Below are positions 1 through 12,328 of a DNA stretch of 64,000 nucleotides, in pieces. Below the pieces are notes generated by a model, which was not told the DNA's origin, made no database searches, and saw only the letters and a list, made by a program, of their open reading frames with translations. The stretch is from Leifsonia sp. PS1209 (GTDB taxonomy: Bacteria > Actinomycetota > Actinomycetes > Actinomycetales > Microbacteriaceae), in assembly GCF_012317045.1 (NCBI RefSeq), contig NZ_CP051154.1:1240001-1304000 (forward strand), written 5' to 3'. The translations under genes were made by a program, and so were the position numbers. Position 1 is the stretch's first letter. Each line of letters begins with the position of its first letter.

Positions 1-290
1 AGCACGGACAGCTGGTATCCGCCTTCGCCGTTCGGGCCGATCTGCACGCGTCCGCCGACGGACGAATCGGTCAGCGTCACCTTCTTGCTGCGCGCGACCG
101 CCTGCAGGGCGGAGTGGAAGCAGGCCGCGTATCCCGCGGCGAACAGCTGCTCCGGGTTCGTGCCTGCTCCGGAGCCTCCCATCTCCTTCGGAACGGCGAG
201 GTCCAGTGCGAACGAGTTGTCGCTTGTGGCGACGCGCCCGTCACGGCCCGCTCCTGTCGAGAGGGCTTCTGCGGTGTAGAGGACGTTCAT
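1..290 (-). CDS. ohr: Organic hydroperoxide resistance protein Ohr, 3' part cut by window edge
   Basis: Ohr is a thiol peroxidase of the OsmC/Ohr fold that reduces organic and lipid hydroperoxides in the cytoplasm. About 96 N-terminal residues are visible. They contain the conserved Arg near position 19, Glu 48 (NPEQLF) and the peroxidatic Cys 57 in the motif YAACFHSAL; the second (resolving) Cys would lie beyond the window edge. The family is about 140 residues, so roughly a third is missing. It starts 20 bp downstream of ohrR on the same strand and is almost certainly co-transcribed with it. Identification is firm from the motif and from the neighbour. Confidence 0.93.
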   Translation of the reverse strand, partial: MNVLYTAEALSTGAGRDGRVATSDNSFALDLAVPKEMGGSGAGTNPEQLFAAGYAACFHSALQAVARSKKVTLTDSSVGGRVQIGPNGEGGYQLSV

Positions 291-310
291 CGGTGCCTTT
301 CTTGTGCTTT

Positions 311-760
311 TCAGTGCTCGACCGGCTGGTGCGCGCCCACGGCGTGCATCGTCTCGGTGAGATGGTGGAGTGTTCCGATCAGGGCCGCTGCCGACTTCTC
401 ATCGGGCAGGCCTGTTCCCGCGGCGATCCTGGCCGGGATGTGCGCAAGCTCGGAACGCAGTTCCCGCCCGCGGTCGCCGATGGCGACGGTGACGACGCGT
501 TCGTCCGGCTGCCGCCGTTCGCGCCGCACCAGCCCGGCCTGCTCCATCCGGCGCAGCAGCGGGGACAGGGTCCCCGAGTCCAGCTGGAGGTGGTCGCCGA
601 GCGAGGAGACGGTCTGGTCGCCTTCGATCCACAGCGTCACGAGCACGAGGTACTGCGGGTAGGTGATTCCCCACGGTTCGAGCAGCGAACGATAGGCCTG
701 AGTCGTCGCACGGGTGGCGGCGTACAGGGAGAAGCACACCATCTCATCGGTCACGGGCAT
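311..760 (-). CDS. ohrR: MarR-family organic peroxide sensor OhrR
   Basis: OhrR represses ohr and is released when an N-terminal Cys is oxidised by organic peroxides. The 149-residue protein carries that sensor Cys at residue 9 (MVCFSLYA), followed by the family signatures GITYPQYL and LDSGTLSPLL and a winged-helix wing with DERVV. I start at 760 (MPVTDEM) because it puts the sensor Cys at the usual distance from the N terminus; an upstream in-frame GTG at 793 would lie inside the palindromic operator candidate. It is the first gene of an ohrR-ohr operon. The one-Cys layout suggests the Bacillus-type, mixed-disulfide mode of sensing (inference). Confidence 0.93.
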   Translation of the reverse strand: MPVTDEMVCFSLYAATRATTQAYRSLLEPWGITYPQYLVLVTLWIEGDQTVSSLGDHLQLDSGTLSPLLRRMEQAGLVRRERRQPDERVVTVAIGDRGRELRSELAHIPARIAAGTGLPDEKSAAALIGTLHHLTETMHAVGAHQPVEH

Positions 761-769
761 ATCTCGATG

Positions 770-796
770 ATTGCACGCAATTGAGTTGTGCACAAC
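770..796. promoter_or_regulatory. Tandem palindromes, candidate OhrR operator
   Basis: Two adjacent palindromes lie just upstream of the ohrR start: ATTGCACGCAAT (770-781, arms ATTGC/GCAAT) and GTTGTGCACAAC (785-796, a perfect 12-bp palindrome). Both fit TTGyrCryAA and their centres are 15 bp apart, about one and a half helical turns. OhrR regulators typically bind tandem TTG/CAA-type palindromes at their own promoter. The site also lies between ohrR and the divergent acetyltransferase gene, so it could affect both. Confidence 0.65.
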
Positions 797-833
797 CTAT
801 CGGCGTGAATCGCCCTTGCTAGGCTCGCTGACC

Positions 834-1421
834 ATGCCAGCCTCTCCGCCGCCCGCCGTCGACACCTCGCTCCTGACCGCGGTGCGCACCCTCCGCGGCC
901 CGCGCCTCCGGCTGGAGCCGCTCGGCCCCGAGCACCTGGATGCGGTTTGGAGTGGACTGCAGGATGACGAGACCCTGCGTCTCACCGGCACCCGCACCCG
1001 GTTCGAACGGGATGCGGTGGCGCGCCACCTCTCCTCCATCCAGTCGGCCGACGACCGGGTCGATTGGGCCATCGTCGACGAGGCGACGGGGGAGTACCTC
1101 GGCGAAATCGTGCTCAACGAACTGGAGGAAGAGGATGCGGTGATGAACTTCCGGATCGCCCTCCTCCCTGGGAACCCGGGCAAGGGATACGGCACGGAGG
1201 CGACCACGCTGGCTCTCGACCACGCGTTCCACGAGCTCGGCCTGCACCGCGTCACGCTGGACGTCTACTCCTTCAACCCGCGCGCCCAGCGCTCGTACGA
1301 GAAGGCGGGCTTCGTCGTCGAGGGGCGCCAGCGCGACACTCTCTACTGGGACGGCGAGTGGGTGGACTCCATCCTCATGTCCGTGCTCAGCACCGATACG
1401 AGGCCGTCCTACCTGCCCTGA
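834..1421 (+). CDS. GNAT-family N-acetyltransferase (RimJ/RimL-like)
   Basis: A 195-residue acetyltransferase that would transfer an acetyl group from acetyl-CoA to an amine; the substrate is unknown. The acetyl-CoA P-loop motif is visible as NPGKGYGTEA around residue 118, followed by the beta-strand/helix typical of RimJ/RimL-type enzymes (HRVTLDVYSFNPRAQRSYEKAGF). I start at ATG 834 because a -10-like TAGGCT (820-825) ends 8 nt before it and no Shine-Dalgarno is present, the leaderless arrangement common in this window. An in-frame upstream start at 771 would run through the OhrR operator candidate. It is divergent from ohrR. Confidence 0.85.
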   Translation: MPASPPPAVDTSLLTAVRTLRGPRLRLEPLGPEHLDAVWSGLQDDETLRLTGTRTRFERDAVARHLSSIQSADDRVDWAIVDEATGEYLGEIVLNELEEEDAVMNFRIALLPGNPGKGYGTEATTLALDHAFHELGLHRVTLDVYSFNPRAQRSYEKAGFVVEGRQRDTLYWDGEWVDSILMSVLSTDTRPSYLP

Positions 1422-1541
1422 GGACGCCGGGCGTGTCGCCCGAATTGGGGTACAAACACGTGTCCTCCATTTGACCCACAGACGGAACATTCTGGCTAGG
1501 CTCTGGACGAAACGCAGTCACGTCAACCCGAAGGACACGCT

Positions 1542-2006
1542 GTGAACCCGAACACCCTTTCCTACAACCATGCCCACGACGAGGCCCGACGACAGCTCCG
1601 TCGTCACGAACGCGACCTGCAGTGGGCGAAAGATCGCCGCCGCCAGCAGGAACGCGAGCTGGCAGAGGCGCGCGCACTCCTGGCCGCCAGCCCGGCAACC
1701 CTCGTCTGGACTCCGCTGACCATCGCCGCCGTCCTGCTCGTCGCAGACGCCGTGCTGGTCTGGGGCGTGCTGAACTCCTCCCTGCTCGGAAGCACCGGCT
1801 TCATCGCGGTGTGGGCAGGCGCCGCCTTCGCGGCCGTCGTGATCGCGAAGGTGACCGTCTCCCTCGTCCGGCTGCACGGCCGGCGCCGGGCGGCGCGCAA
1901 GCGGGTGCAGGTGCGGGATGCGCGCCTCGCGCACACCCAGTTCCACATCGAGGAGAGCCTCGGCTCGTTCATCGACGGCCACCAGGTCGCCCGCGCCACG
2001 CGCTGA
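1542..2006 (+). CDS. Hypothetical membrane protein with N-terminal coiled coil
   Basis: A 154-residue protein I do not recognise. Residues 10-45 are a charged, Arg/Glu/Gln-rich helix likely to form a coiled coil. Two hydrophobic spans follow (about 55-78 and 84-108), then a basic cytoplasmic-looking tail. The GTG start at 1542 is preceded by AAGGAC at a good Shine-Dalgarno distance. A TAGGCT -10-like box lies at 1497-1502 with a TTGACC 20 nt further up, a rather long spacing. It stands alone between the GNAT gene and the convergent glycosylase gene. Confidence 0.7.
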   Translation: MNPNTLSYNHAHDEARRQLRRHERDLQWAKDRRRQQERELAEARALLAASPATLVWTPLTIAAVLLVADAVLVWGVLNSSLLGSTGFIAVWAGAAFAAVVIAKVTVSLVRLHGRRRAARKRVQVRDARLAHTQFHIEESLGSFIDGHQVARATR

Positions 2007-2017
2007 CCAGAGCCCGC

Positions 2018-2593
2018 CTACTCCTCGCCGACGTCGATCCCGGCTGCCGCCGCCGCCTCCCGGTATGCGGCGGCCAGCTGGGGGAGCGAATAGTGCGCGT
2101 TGAGTCCGCTCGGGCTCGGCACCACCCAGACAGTGGATGCGCCGAGCATCCTGTCCTGTCGGCCGGGCACCGCGCGTGGCTCAGCGAAGGCGACACGGTA
2201 GGCGGTCACGCCGAGCAACGCGATCACGCGCGGACGGTACCTCTCCGCCACCCGCTCGAGTCGCCCCCGCCCGGCGATCAGCTGCTCGTCGGTGAGTTCG
2301 GACGCCTTCGCCGTCGCGAAGTTCACCAGGGTGGTCAGCCCGACCTTCCGGCGCGCGAGGTGGTCGCGGTCGTCGGGGAGGAAGCCCTCGGACGAGTCGA
2401 TCACCCTGTCGGTGATACCGGCCAGCCGCAGCGCGGGGTAGAAGCGGTTGCCCCGGTTGGCGAAGCTCGCTCCGATGGCCGCACTGCGCAGTCCGGGGTT
2501 GATGCCGGCGAAGACGAGTTCAACTCCGTCGCTGAGAACGTCCGGCAGTTCGGCGCCCCGGTAGGACTCGAGCTCCGCGCGCGTGAACCTCAC
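2018..2593 (-). CDS. mug: Mismatch-specific uracil/thymine-DNA glycosylase (Mug/TDG family)
   Basis: A 191-residue base-excision-repair enzyme of the Mug (UDG family 2) type, which removes uracil or thymine opposite G and ethenocytosine. The catalytic-pocket motif GINPG (with the Asn that activates water) appears near residue 29, and the second family motif PSPSGLN near residue 160. The start is GTG at 2593 (VRFTRAEL); the GTG overlaps the stop of the upstream DUF488 gene by 4 bp, so the two are translationally coupled. Family length agrees. The longer reading frame upstream is the shadow of DUF488. Confidence 0.88.
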   Translation of the reverse strand: MRFTRAELESYRGAELPDVLSDGVELVFAGINPGLRSAAIGASFANRGNRFYPALRLAGITDRVIDSSEGFLPDDRDHLARRKVGLTTLVNFATAKASELTDEQLIAGRGRLERVAERYRPRVIALLGVTAYRVAFAEPRAVPGRQDRMLGASTVWVVPSPSGLNAHYSLPQLAAAYREAAAAAGIDVGEE

Positions 2594-2970
2594 GCGGCAG
2601 CATCCGGATGCTCGCGGAGAAGTCCTGCCAGCACGGCGGCTTCGCTGATGTCCGGGTCCTTCGTCGCGGTCAGGAGTGTGAGGGTGCCCGCCGCGGCGAT
2701 GCCGCGCAGCCGCTCCAGGATCTCCGCCCGCTGCGGATCGGCGAGCTCGGCCGTGTATCGCTCGGCGAACTCGTCGAAGCGGGCGGGGATGTGCCCGTAC
2801 CAGGTGCGCAGTTCGGTGGACGGGGCGATCTCCTTCTCCCACGCGTCGAGGTGGGCGCGCTCCCTGCTCACGCCGCGCGGCCAGAGGCGGTCGACCAGTA
2901 CGCGTGTCCCGTCGTCTGCGCTCGGCTCCTCGTAGATGCGCCGGACCCTGACGCGTGGTGTCTCGGTCAT
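2590..2970 (-). CDS. DUF488 family protein
   Basis: A 126-residue protein of the DUF488 family (YeaO-like), recognisable from RVLVDRLWPRG and the YxGHxPxRFxEF stretch. Members are small cytoplasmic proteins without an agreed biochemical function. Start ATG 2970 is preceded by a strong GGAGGA. It is the first gene of a two-gene unit with the downstream glycosylase, overlapping it by 4 bp; the pairing suggests shared regulation, not necessarily a DNA-repair role. Confidence 0.85.
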   Translation of the reverse strand: MTETPRVRVRRIYEEPSADDGTRVLVDRLWPRGVSRERAHLDAWEKEIAPSTELRTWYGHIPARFDEFAERYTAELADPQRAEILERLRGIAAAGTLTLLTATKDPDISEAAVLAGLLREHPDAAA

Positions 2971-3130
2971 CGTCGTGTCCTCCGCTCGCGTGCCCTCTGC
3001 CCCAGCATCCTCGCATCCGGTGCGGAGCGCGGATAGGGTCGGGGAGGGACGTCGGATCCCCGCAAACGCCGCCGTTTGGTGGCCCTGTGGCCCCGACTTC
3101 TTCGCGACGCGCCCGGGATGCAACCGTGAT

Positions 3131-3159
3131 TTGCCACCATTCGCGGTATTGCGTAAAGT
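3131..3159 (+). promoter_or_regulatory. rrnP1: Candidate rrn promoter P1
   Basis: TTGCCA (3131-3136) and TAAAGT (3154-3159) are separated by exactly 17 bp, about 470 bp before the 16S gene. The stretch 2971-3130 before it, upstream of the divergent DUF488 gene, holds nothing else I can support. Confidence 0.55.
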
Positions 3160-3341
3160 ACTTACTTGTCACCCCAAAGGTGCGGGAGAGCGGAACTGCT
3201 CCCCGGCCTCAAGCGGGACCACATCCCCGGTTTTCTTCTCGAATATCCGAGGGTGGTTATCCTCCACTTGCTGAGCTGATCGTCATGCTCGGTCGTGTGA
3301 TCGGTTGCCTGTTTCAGGCGGCCAGGTTGCGACCGGCTGAT

Positions 3342-3369
3342 TTGACAGGATGGCTTCGAGTGGTAGGGT
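3342..3369 (+). promoter_or_regulatory. rrnP2: Candidate rrn promoter P2
   Basis: A consensus TTGACA (3342-3347) and TAGGGT (3364-3369) with 16-bp spacing, about 260 bp before the 16S gene. The -35 matches the sigma-70 consensus perfectly. Immediately after it another TTGACA (3369-3374) overlaps the -10 but lacks a convincing -10 partner. Confidence 0.7.
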
Positions 3370-3631
3370 TGACAGGTTGCCCCATTTTGACCGTGTGATG
3401 CGGGATGGTGGGAGCGTCCGATCCTTGAGAACTCAACAGCGTGCACAATGTCAAATGCCAAAAACCTCGTGTTTAGCTTCGGCTAGGCAAGAGATTCCTT
3501 TGGATTAGATACAGAATGTCAGTAGATATTCGAAACTAGTCAGATCAACTCGCGGGGAGAACAGACCTTTTTCCGGTCCGCTTCTCGCACAGTGTTTCCC
3601 TTCCGCTTTCGGGTGGTTGTGGAGCTAAACA
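3370..3631 (+). other. rRNA leader with antitermination-like box
   Basis: Transcribed leader between P2 and the mature 16S end. It contains a boxA-like TTGAGAACTCAACAG (3425-3439), echoed by TTTGAGAACTACACAG in the 16S-23S spacer, as expected for rRNA antitermination and processing signals. No reading frame here is convincing. Confidence 0.5.
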
Positions 3632-8718
<5,087 letters not shown>

Positions 8719-8856
8719 AATCACTACTCACACACATGTTGTAAGGCTGGTGTGTGAGGCCTGAAGAATGCTTGCGTCCACTATGTGGTTCTCGATGTAC
8801 GGTCGAGAACCGAACCAATCAGCTGATTGGTCCGTTCACTTTGATACATCAATAGT
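8719..8856 (+). other. 23S-5S spacer with three perfect stems
   Basis: The spacer contains three perfect inverted repeats: CTCACACAC/GTGTGTGAG (8727-8735 and 8750-8758), GGTTCTCG/CGAGAACC (8787-8794 and 8804-8811) and the 18-bp palindrome ACCAATCAGCTGATTGGT (8814-8831). They most likely guide RNase processing of the 23S 3' and 5S 5' ends. Confidence 0.75.
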
Positions 8857-8973
8857 GTTTCGGCGGCCATAGCGAGAGGGAAACGCCCGGTCACATTCCG
8901 AACCCGGAAGCTAAGACTCTCTGCGCCGATGGTACTGCAGGGGGACCCTGTGGGAGAGTAGGACACCGCCGGA
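8857..8973 (+). rRNA. rrf: 5S ribosomal RNA
   Basis: About 117 nt: begins GTTTCGGCGGCCATAGCG, contains CCGAACCCGGAAGCTAAG and ends with ACACCGCCGGAC, whose ends pair as the 5S helix I. Placed 3' of the 23S as expected. The ends are accurate to a base or two. Confidence 0.96.
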
Positions 8974-8983
8974 CTCCCTTTTA

Positions 8984-9020
8984 GAAAGAGCCACCCCACA
9001 CCGGGTGGCTCTTTCGCATT
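8984..9020 (+). terminator. rrn operon terminator
   Basis: A perfect 13-bp stem GAAAGAGCCACCC/GGGTGGCTCTTTC (8984-8996 and 9003-9015) with a 6-nt loop, 10 bp after the 5S gene. The T-rich side of the stem provides a partial U-run. This is the end of the rrn transcript. Confidence 0.85.
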
Positions 9021-9070
9021 TAACACCACCACAACACCACACAGGCGGCTATATGCCGGTGCGGACATGA

Positions 9071-9104
9071 AGAAAGGGCCACCCGAAACCGGGCGGCCCT
9101 TTCT
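9071..9104. terminator. Terminator of the DEAD-box helicase gene (probably bidirectional)
   Basis: AGAAAGGGCC and GGCCCTTTCT flank CCCG/CGGG with a 4-nt loop, one mismatched pair in 15. It sits 24 bp past the minus-strand helicase stop and resembles the rrn terminator in design, so it may back up termination from both directions. Confidence 0.75.
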
Positions 9105-9127
9105 GCGTTGTGGCAGGGGTGCTGGCG

Positions 9128-10948
9128 CTACTTGTGGCGCGGCTTGCGCGCCGGGCGATCGTCGCGGTCCGCCCGCGGAGCGCGGTCGTCGCGGTGGACG
9201 GTGCCGCCCCTGCGGTCGGGGCGCAGCTCGATGAGCTTGCCGCCGATGCGTGTGCTCTCGAGGCGCTGGAGGACGTCTCCTGGCAGATCCGCCGGCAGCT
9301 CCACCAGGGAGAACGCGGGGAGGATCTGGATGGCTCCGAAGTCCTCGCGGCTCAGGCCGCCCTCGTTGGCCAGGGCGCCGACGATCTGGCGCGGCTCCAC
9401 CTTCTGACGGCGGCCCACCTCCAGACGGTACGACGCCATCGGCTTGCCGCTCGGACGGCTGCGGCGCTCCGGACGGTCCGAACGACCGGAGCGGTCGCCC
9501 CGGGAGTCGCGGGTGTCGCGTCCGTCGCGCGAGTCGCGCGTGCGCTCCGCGCTGCGGCCGTCGCGCTCCACCCGGCGGGAGAGCTCGTCCTCGGGGGAGA
9601 GCAGCAGCGGCTCCTCGCCCTGAGCCACCACGGCGAGTGCCGCGGCCACGTCGGCCTCCGGCACGTCGTGGTGCTCCACGTAGTGGGTGATGATGTCGCG
9701 GAAGCGGGCGATCCTGTCCTCCTGGCCCAGCGCATCCGTGATCGCGTCGTCGAAGCGCGCCAGGCGCGTGACGTTGACGTCCTCGATCGTGGGCAGCTGC
9801 ATCTGGGTCAGCGGCTGACGCGTGGCCTTCTCGATCGCGGCCAGCAGCCGGCGCTCACGGGGAGTGACGAAGCTGATCGCGGCGCCGCTGCGGCCGGCGC
9901 GGCCGGTGCGGCCGATCCGGTGCACGTACGACTCCGTGTCGATCGGGATGTCGAAGTTGACGACGTGGCTGATGCGCTCCACATCGAGACCGCGGGCGGC
10001 CACATCCGTCGCCACCAGGATGTCGAGCTTGCCCGACTTCAGCTGGTCGACGGTGCGCTCGCGCTGAGCCTGGGCCACGTCGCCGTTGATGGCGGCGGCC
10101 GAGTATCCGCGGGCGCGCAGGCGCTCGGCGAGCGTCTCCGTCTCGTTCTTGGTGCGGACGAAGACGATCATGCCCTCGAAGTTCTCGACCTCGAGGATGC
10201 GGGTGAGCGCATCCACCTTCTGCGGGTACGAGACCATCAGGTAGCGCTGCGTGGTGTTGGCCGAGGTCGTGGTCTTGTTCTTGACCGTGATCTCTTCCGG
10301 GTCGTGCAGGTACTTCTTGGAGATGCGGCGGATCTGGGCCGGCATCGTGGCGGAGAACAGCGCCACCTGCTTGTCGTCCGGGGTGTCGGCGAGGATCGTC
10401 TCCACGTCTTCGGCGAAGCCCATTTTGAGCATCTCGTCCGCCTCGTCGAGCACGAGGTACTTGAGCTCGGAGAGGTCGAGGGTGCCCTTGGCCAGATGGT
10501 CCATGATGCGGCCGGGCGTGCCGACGACCACGTGGACGCCGCGGCGGAGCGCGGACAGCTGCACGCCGTAGCCCTGGCCGCCGTAGATCGGGAGGACGTG
10601 GACGCCGCGCACGTGCGCTGCGTACTTCTCGAACGCCTCGCACACCTGCAGCGCGAGCTCGCGCGTGGGTGCGAGGACGAGTGCCTGCGGGGTCTTCTGG
10701 GAGGTGTCGAGCCTGGACAGGATCGGCAGCGCGAACGCCGCCGTCTTGCCGGTGCCTGTCTGGGCGAGGCCGACGACGTCGCGGCCTTCGAGGAGGAGTG
10801 GGATGGTCGCGGCCTGGATGGCGGACGGGGTCTCGTAACCCACGTCCTTGAGTGCCTTCAGCACAGCCCCGTCGAGTCCCAGCTCAGAGAATGTCGTCGC
10901 TTCGCGGGCAGTCTCTGCCTCGTCCTGCGCTGTATCCGGTGCTGTCAT
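9128..10948 (-). CDS. DEAD/DEAH-box ATP-dependent RNA helicase with DbpA-type RNA-binding domain
   Basis: A 606-residue RNA helicase that unwinds structured RNA during ribosome assembly, mRNA decay or cold growth. Motifs in order: Q motif (GYETPSAIQ, about 37), Walker A AQTGTGKT (62-69), PTRELA, Walker B VLDEADEM, SAT (FSATMP), ARGLDV and HRIGRTGRAG. A long Arg/Asp-rich linker (about 430-490) precedes a C-terminal DbpA-like RNA-binding domain and a basic tail, as in DeaD/CsdA-type helicases. Start ATG 10948 follows TACCGT by 7 nt, a leaderless layout; the longer upstream frame is not needed. Location directly after the rrn operon fits a ribosome-related role but proves nothing. Confidence 0.93.
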   Translation of the reverse strand: MTAPDTAQDEAETAREATTFSELGLDGAVLKALKDVGYETPSAIQAATIPLLLEGRDVVGLAQTGTGKTAAFALPILSRLDTSQKTPQALVLAPTRELALQVCEAFEKYAAHVRGVHVLPIYGGQGYGVQLSALRRGVHVVVGTPGRIMDHLAKGTLDLSELKYLVLDEADEMLKMGFAEDVETILADTPDDKQVALFSATMPAQIRRISKKYLHDPEEITVKNKTTTSANTTQRYLMVSYPQKVDALTRILEVENFEGMIVFVRTKNETETLAERLRARGYSAAAINGDVAQAQRERTVDQLKSGKLDILVATDVAARGLDVERISHVVNFDIPIDTESYVHRIGRTGRAGRSGAAISFVTPRERRLLAAIEKATRQPLTQMQLPTIEDVNVTRLARFDDAITDALGQEDRIARFRDIITHYVEHHDVPEADVAAALAVVAQGEEPLLLSPEDELSRRVERDGRSAERTRDSRDGRDTRDSRGDRSGRSDRPERRSRPSGKPMASYRLEVGRRQKVEPRQIVGALANEGGLSREDFGAIQILPAFSLVELPADLPGDVLQRLESTRIGGKLIELRPDRRGGTVHRDDRAPRADRDDRPARKPRHK

Positions 10949-11064
10949 ACGTTCAACGGTAGTCCTCAGCGGGCTCAGCCGCTCGCGCGAGCCTGGCGTC
11001 GCGGGCCGCGCGGGTCGATGATGACAGGTGTGACGACACCGGATGCGCGGAGCGGACGCCGGCC

Positions 11065-12324
11065 ATGAACCCGGCGGCACGGCGAGTGCAGAGGATCTAC
11101 CTGACCCTGCTGCTCGGCAACACGCTGGCCGCGTCCTTCATCTGGGGCATCAACACGCTGTTCCTGCTGGACGCCGGGCTGACCAACTTCGAGGCGTTCG
11201 CTGCGAACGCGTTCTTCACCGCTGGGATGGTGGTCTTCGAGATCCCGACCGGCGTCGTCGCCGACACCGTCGGCAGGAAGGCGTCGTATCTGCTCGGCAC
11301 GGTCACGCTGTCGGTGACCACCGCGCTGTACTGGATGCTCTGGCTCTGGCACGCCCCGTTCGTCTGGTGGGCGCTCGTGTCCGTGCTGCTCGGGCTCGGC
11401 TTCACCTTCTTCTCCGGCGCCGTCGACGCCTGGCTGGTGGACGCGCTGGCCGCCACCGAGTACACCGGGAGTCTCGAGGCGGTGTTCGGGCGCGGGCTGG
11501 TGGTGACCGGCATCGCGATGTTCGCGGGCTCCGTGCTCGGCGGGGTGATCGCCCAGGCGACGAACCTGGGGGTGCCGTTCCTGCTGCGGGCGGGGGTCCT
11601 GGTGGTGATGTTCGTGTTCGCGGCGGTGGTGATGAAGGACATCGGGTTCACGCCGGACAGGTCGATGGGGCCGCTCAAGGCGACGAGGAACGTGCTCGTC
11701 CAGTCCATCGACCACGGGCTGCGGAAGCGCTCGGTGCGCTACGTGATCCTGTCTGCACCGTTCGCATCCGGGGTCGGCATCTACGCCTTCTATGCGCTGC
11801 AGCCGTACCTGCTGGAGCTGTACGGGGATCCGACCGCGTACTCGGTGGCCGGGCTGGCGGCGGCGATCCTGTCGCTGGCGCAGGTGGCGGGCGGCGTGCT
11901 CGCCCCGCGCATCCGGGGGCTGTTCGCGCGGCGGACCACCACAGTGATCGGCGCGTCGCTGTGCAGCGTGGTGGTGCTGGTGGTGCTCGGGATCACGAGC
12001 CTGTTCTGGCTGGCGGTGGTGTTCCTGGTGGTGTGGGGGTTCGTGTTCGCGGTGGCGGGGCCGGTGCGGCAGGCCTACCTGAACGACATGATCCCGTCGA
12101 AGCAGCGGGCGACGGTGCTCTCGTTCGACTCGCTGTTCGGCAGCCTCGGCGGGGTGTTCATCCAGCCGGCGCTCGGGCGCGCGGCCGACGCCTGGGGGTA
12201 CGGGACGTCCCTGGTGATCGGTGGGGCGGTGGAGCTGATCGGGATCCCGATCCTGTACCTGAGCAGGCGGCAGCGCGATCCGGCGGACACGGACGCGGTG
12301 CGCGGTGAGGCCGAAACGCGGTGA
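11065..12324 (+). CDS. MFS transporter
   Basis: A 419-residue major facilitator superfamily permease with about 12 membrane spans. The cytoplasmic loop between helices 2 and 3 carries the MFS signature in the form GVVADTVGRKAS (about 63-74). No substrate can be assigned; the closest feel is of small actinobacterial MFS exporters. Start ATG 11065 has no clear Shine-Dalgarno. It is divergent from the helicase and convergent with, and separated by only 4 bp from, the STAND-protein gene. Confidence 0.88.
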   Translation: MNPAARRVQRIYLTLLLGNTLAASFIWGINTLFLLDAGLTNFEAFAANAFFTAGMVVFEIPTGVVADTVGRKASYLLGTVTLSVTTALYWMLWLWHAPFVWWALVSVLLGLGFTFFSGAVDAWLVDALAATEYTGSLEAVFGRGLVVTGIAMFAGSVLGGVIAQATNLGVPFLLRAGVLVVMFVFAAVVMKDIGFTPDRSMGPLKATRNVLVQSIDHGLRKRSVRYVILSAPFASGVGIYAFYALQPYLLELYGDPTAYSVAGLAAAILSLAQVAGGVLAPRIRGLFARRTTTVIGASLCSVVVLVVLGITSLFWLAVVFLVVWGFVFAVAGPVRQAYLNDMIPSKQRATVLSFDSLFGSLGGVFIQPALGRAADAWGYGTSLVIGGAVELIGIPILYLSRRQRDPADTDAVRGEAETR

Positions 12325-12328
12325 CGGC

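Noticed and set aside
3369..3397. Third rrn promoter beginning at the TTGACA overlapping P2
   Set aside because: No acceptable -10 hexamer at the right distance.
9110..11068. Long open frame on the plus strand opposite the helicase
   Set aside because: It is the antisense shadow of a well-supported DEAD-box gene in very GC-rich DNA, with biased composition and no domain.
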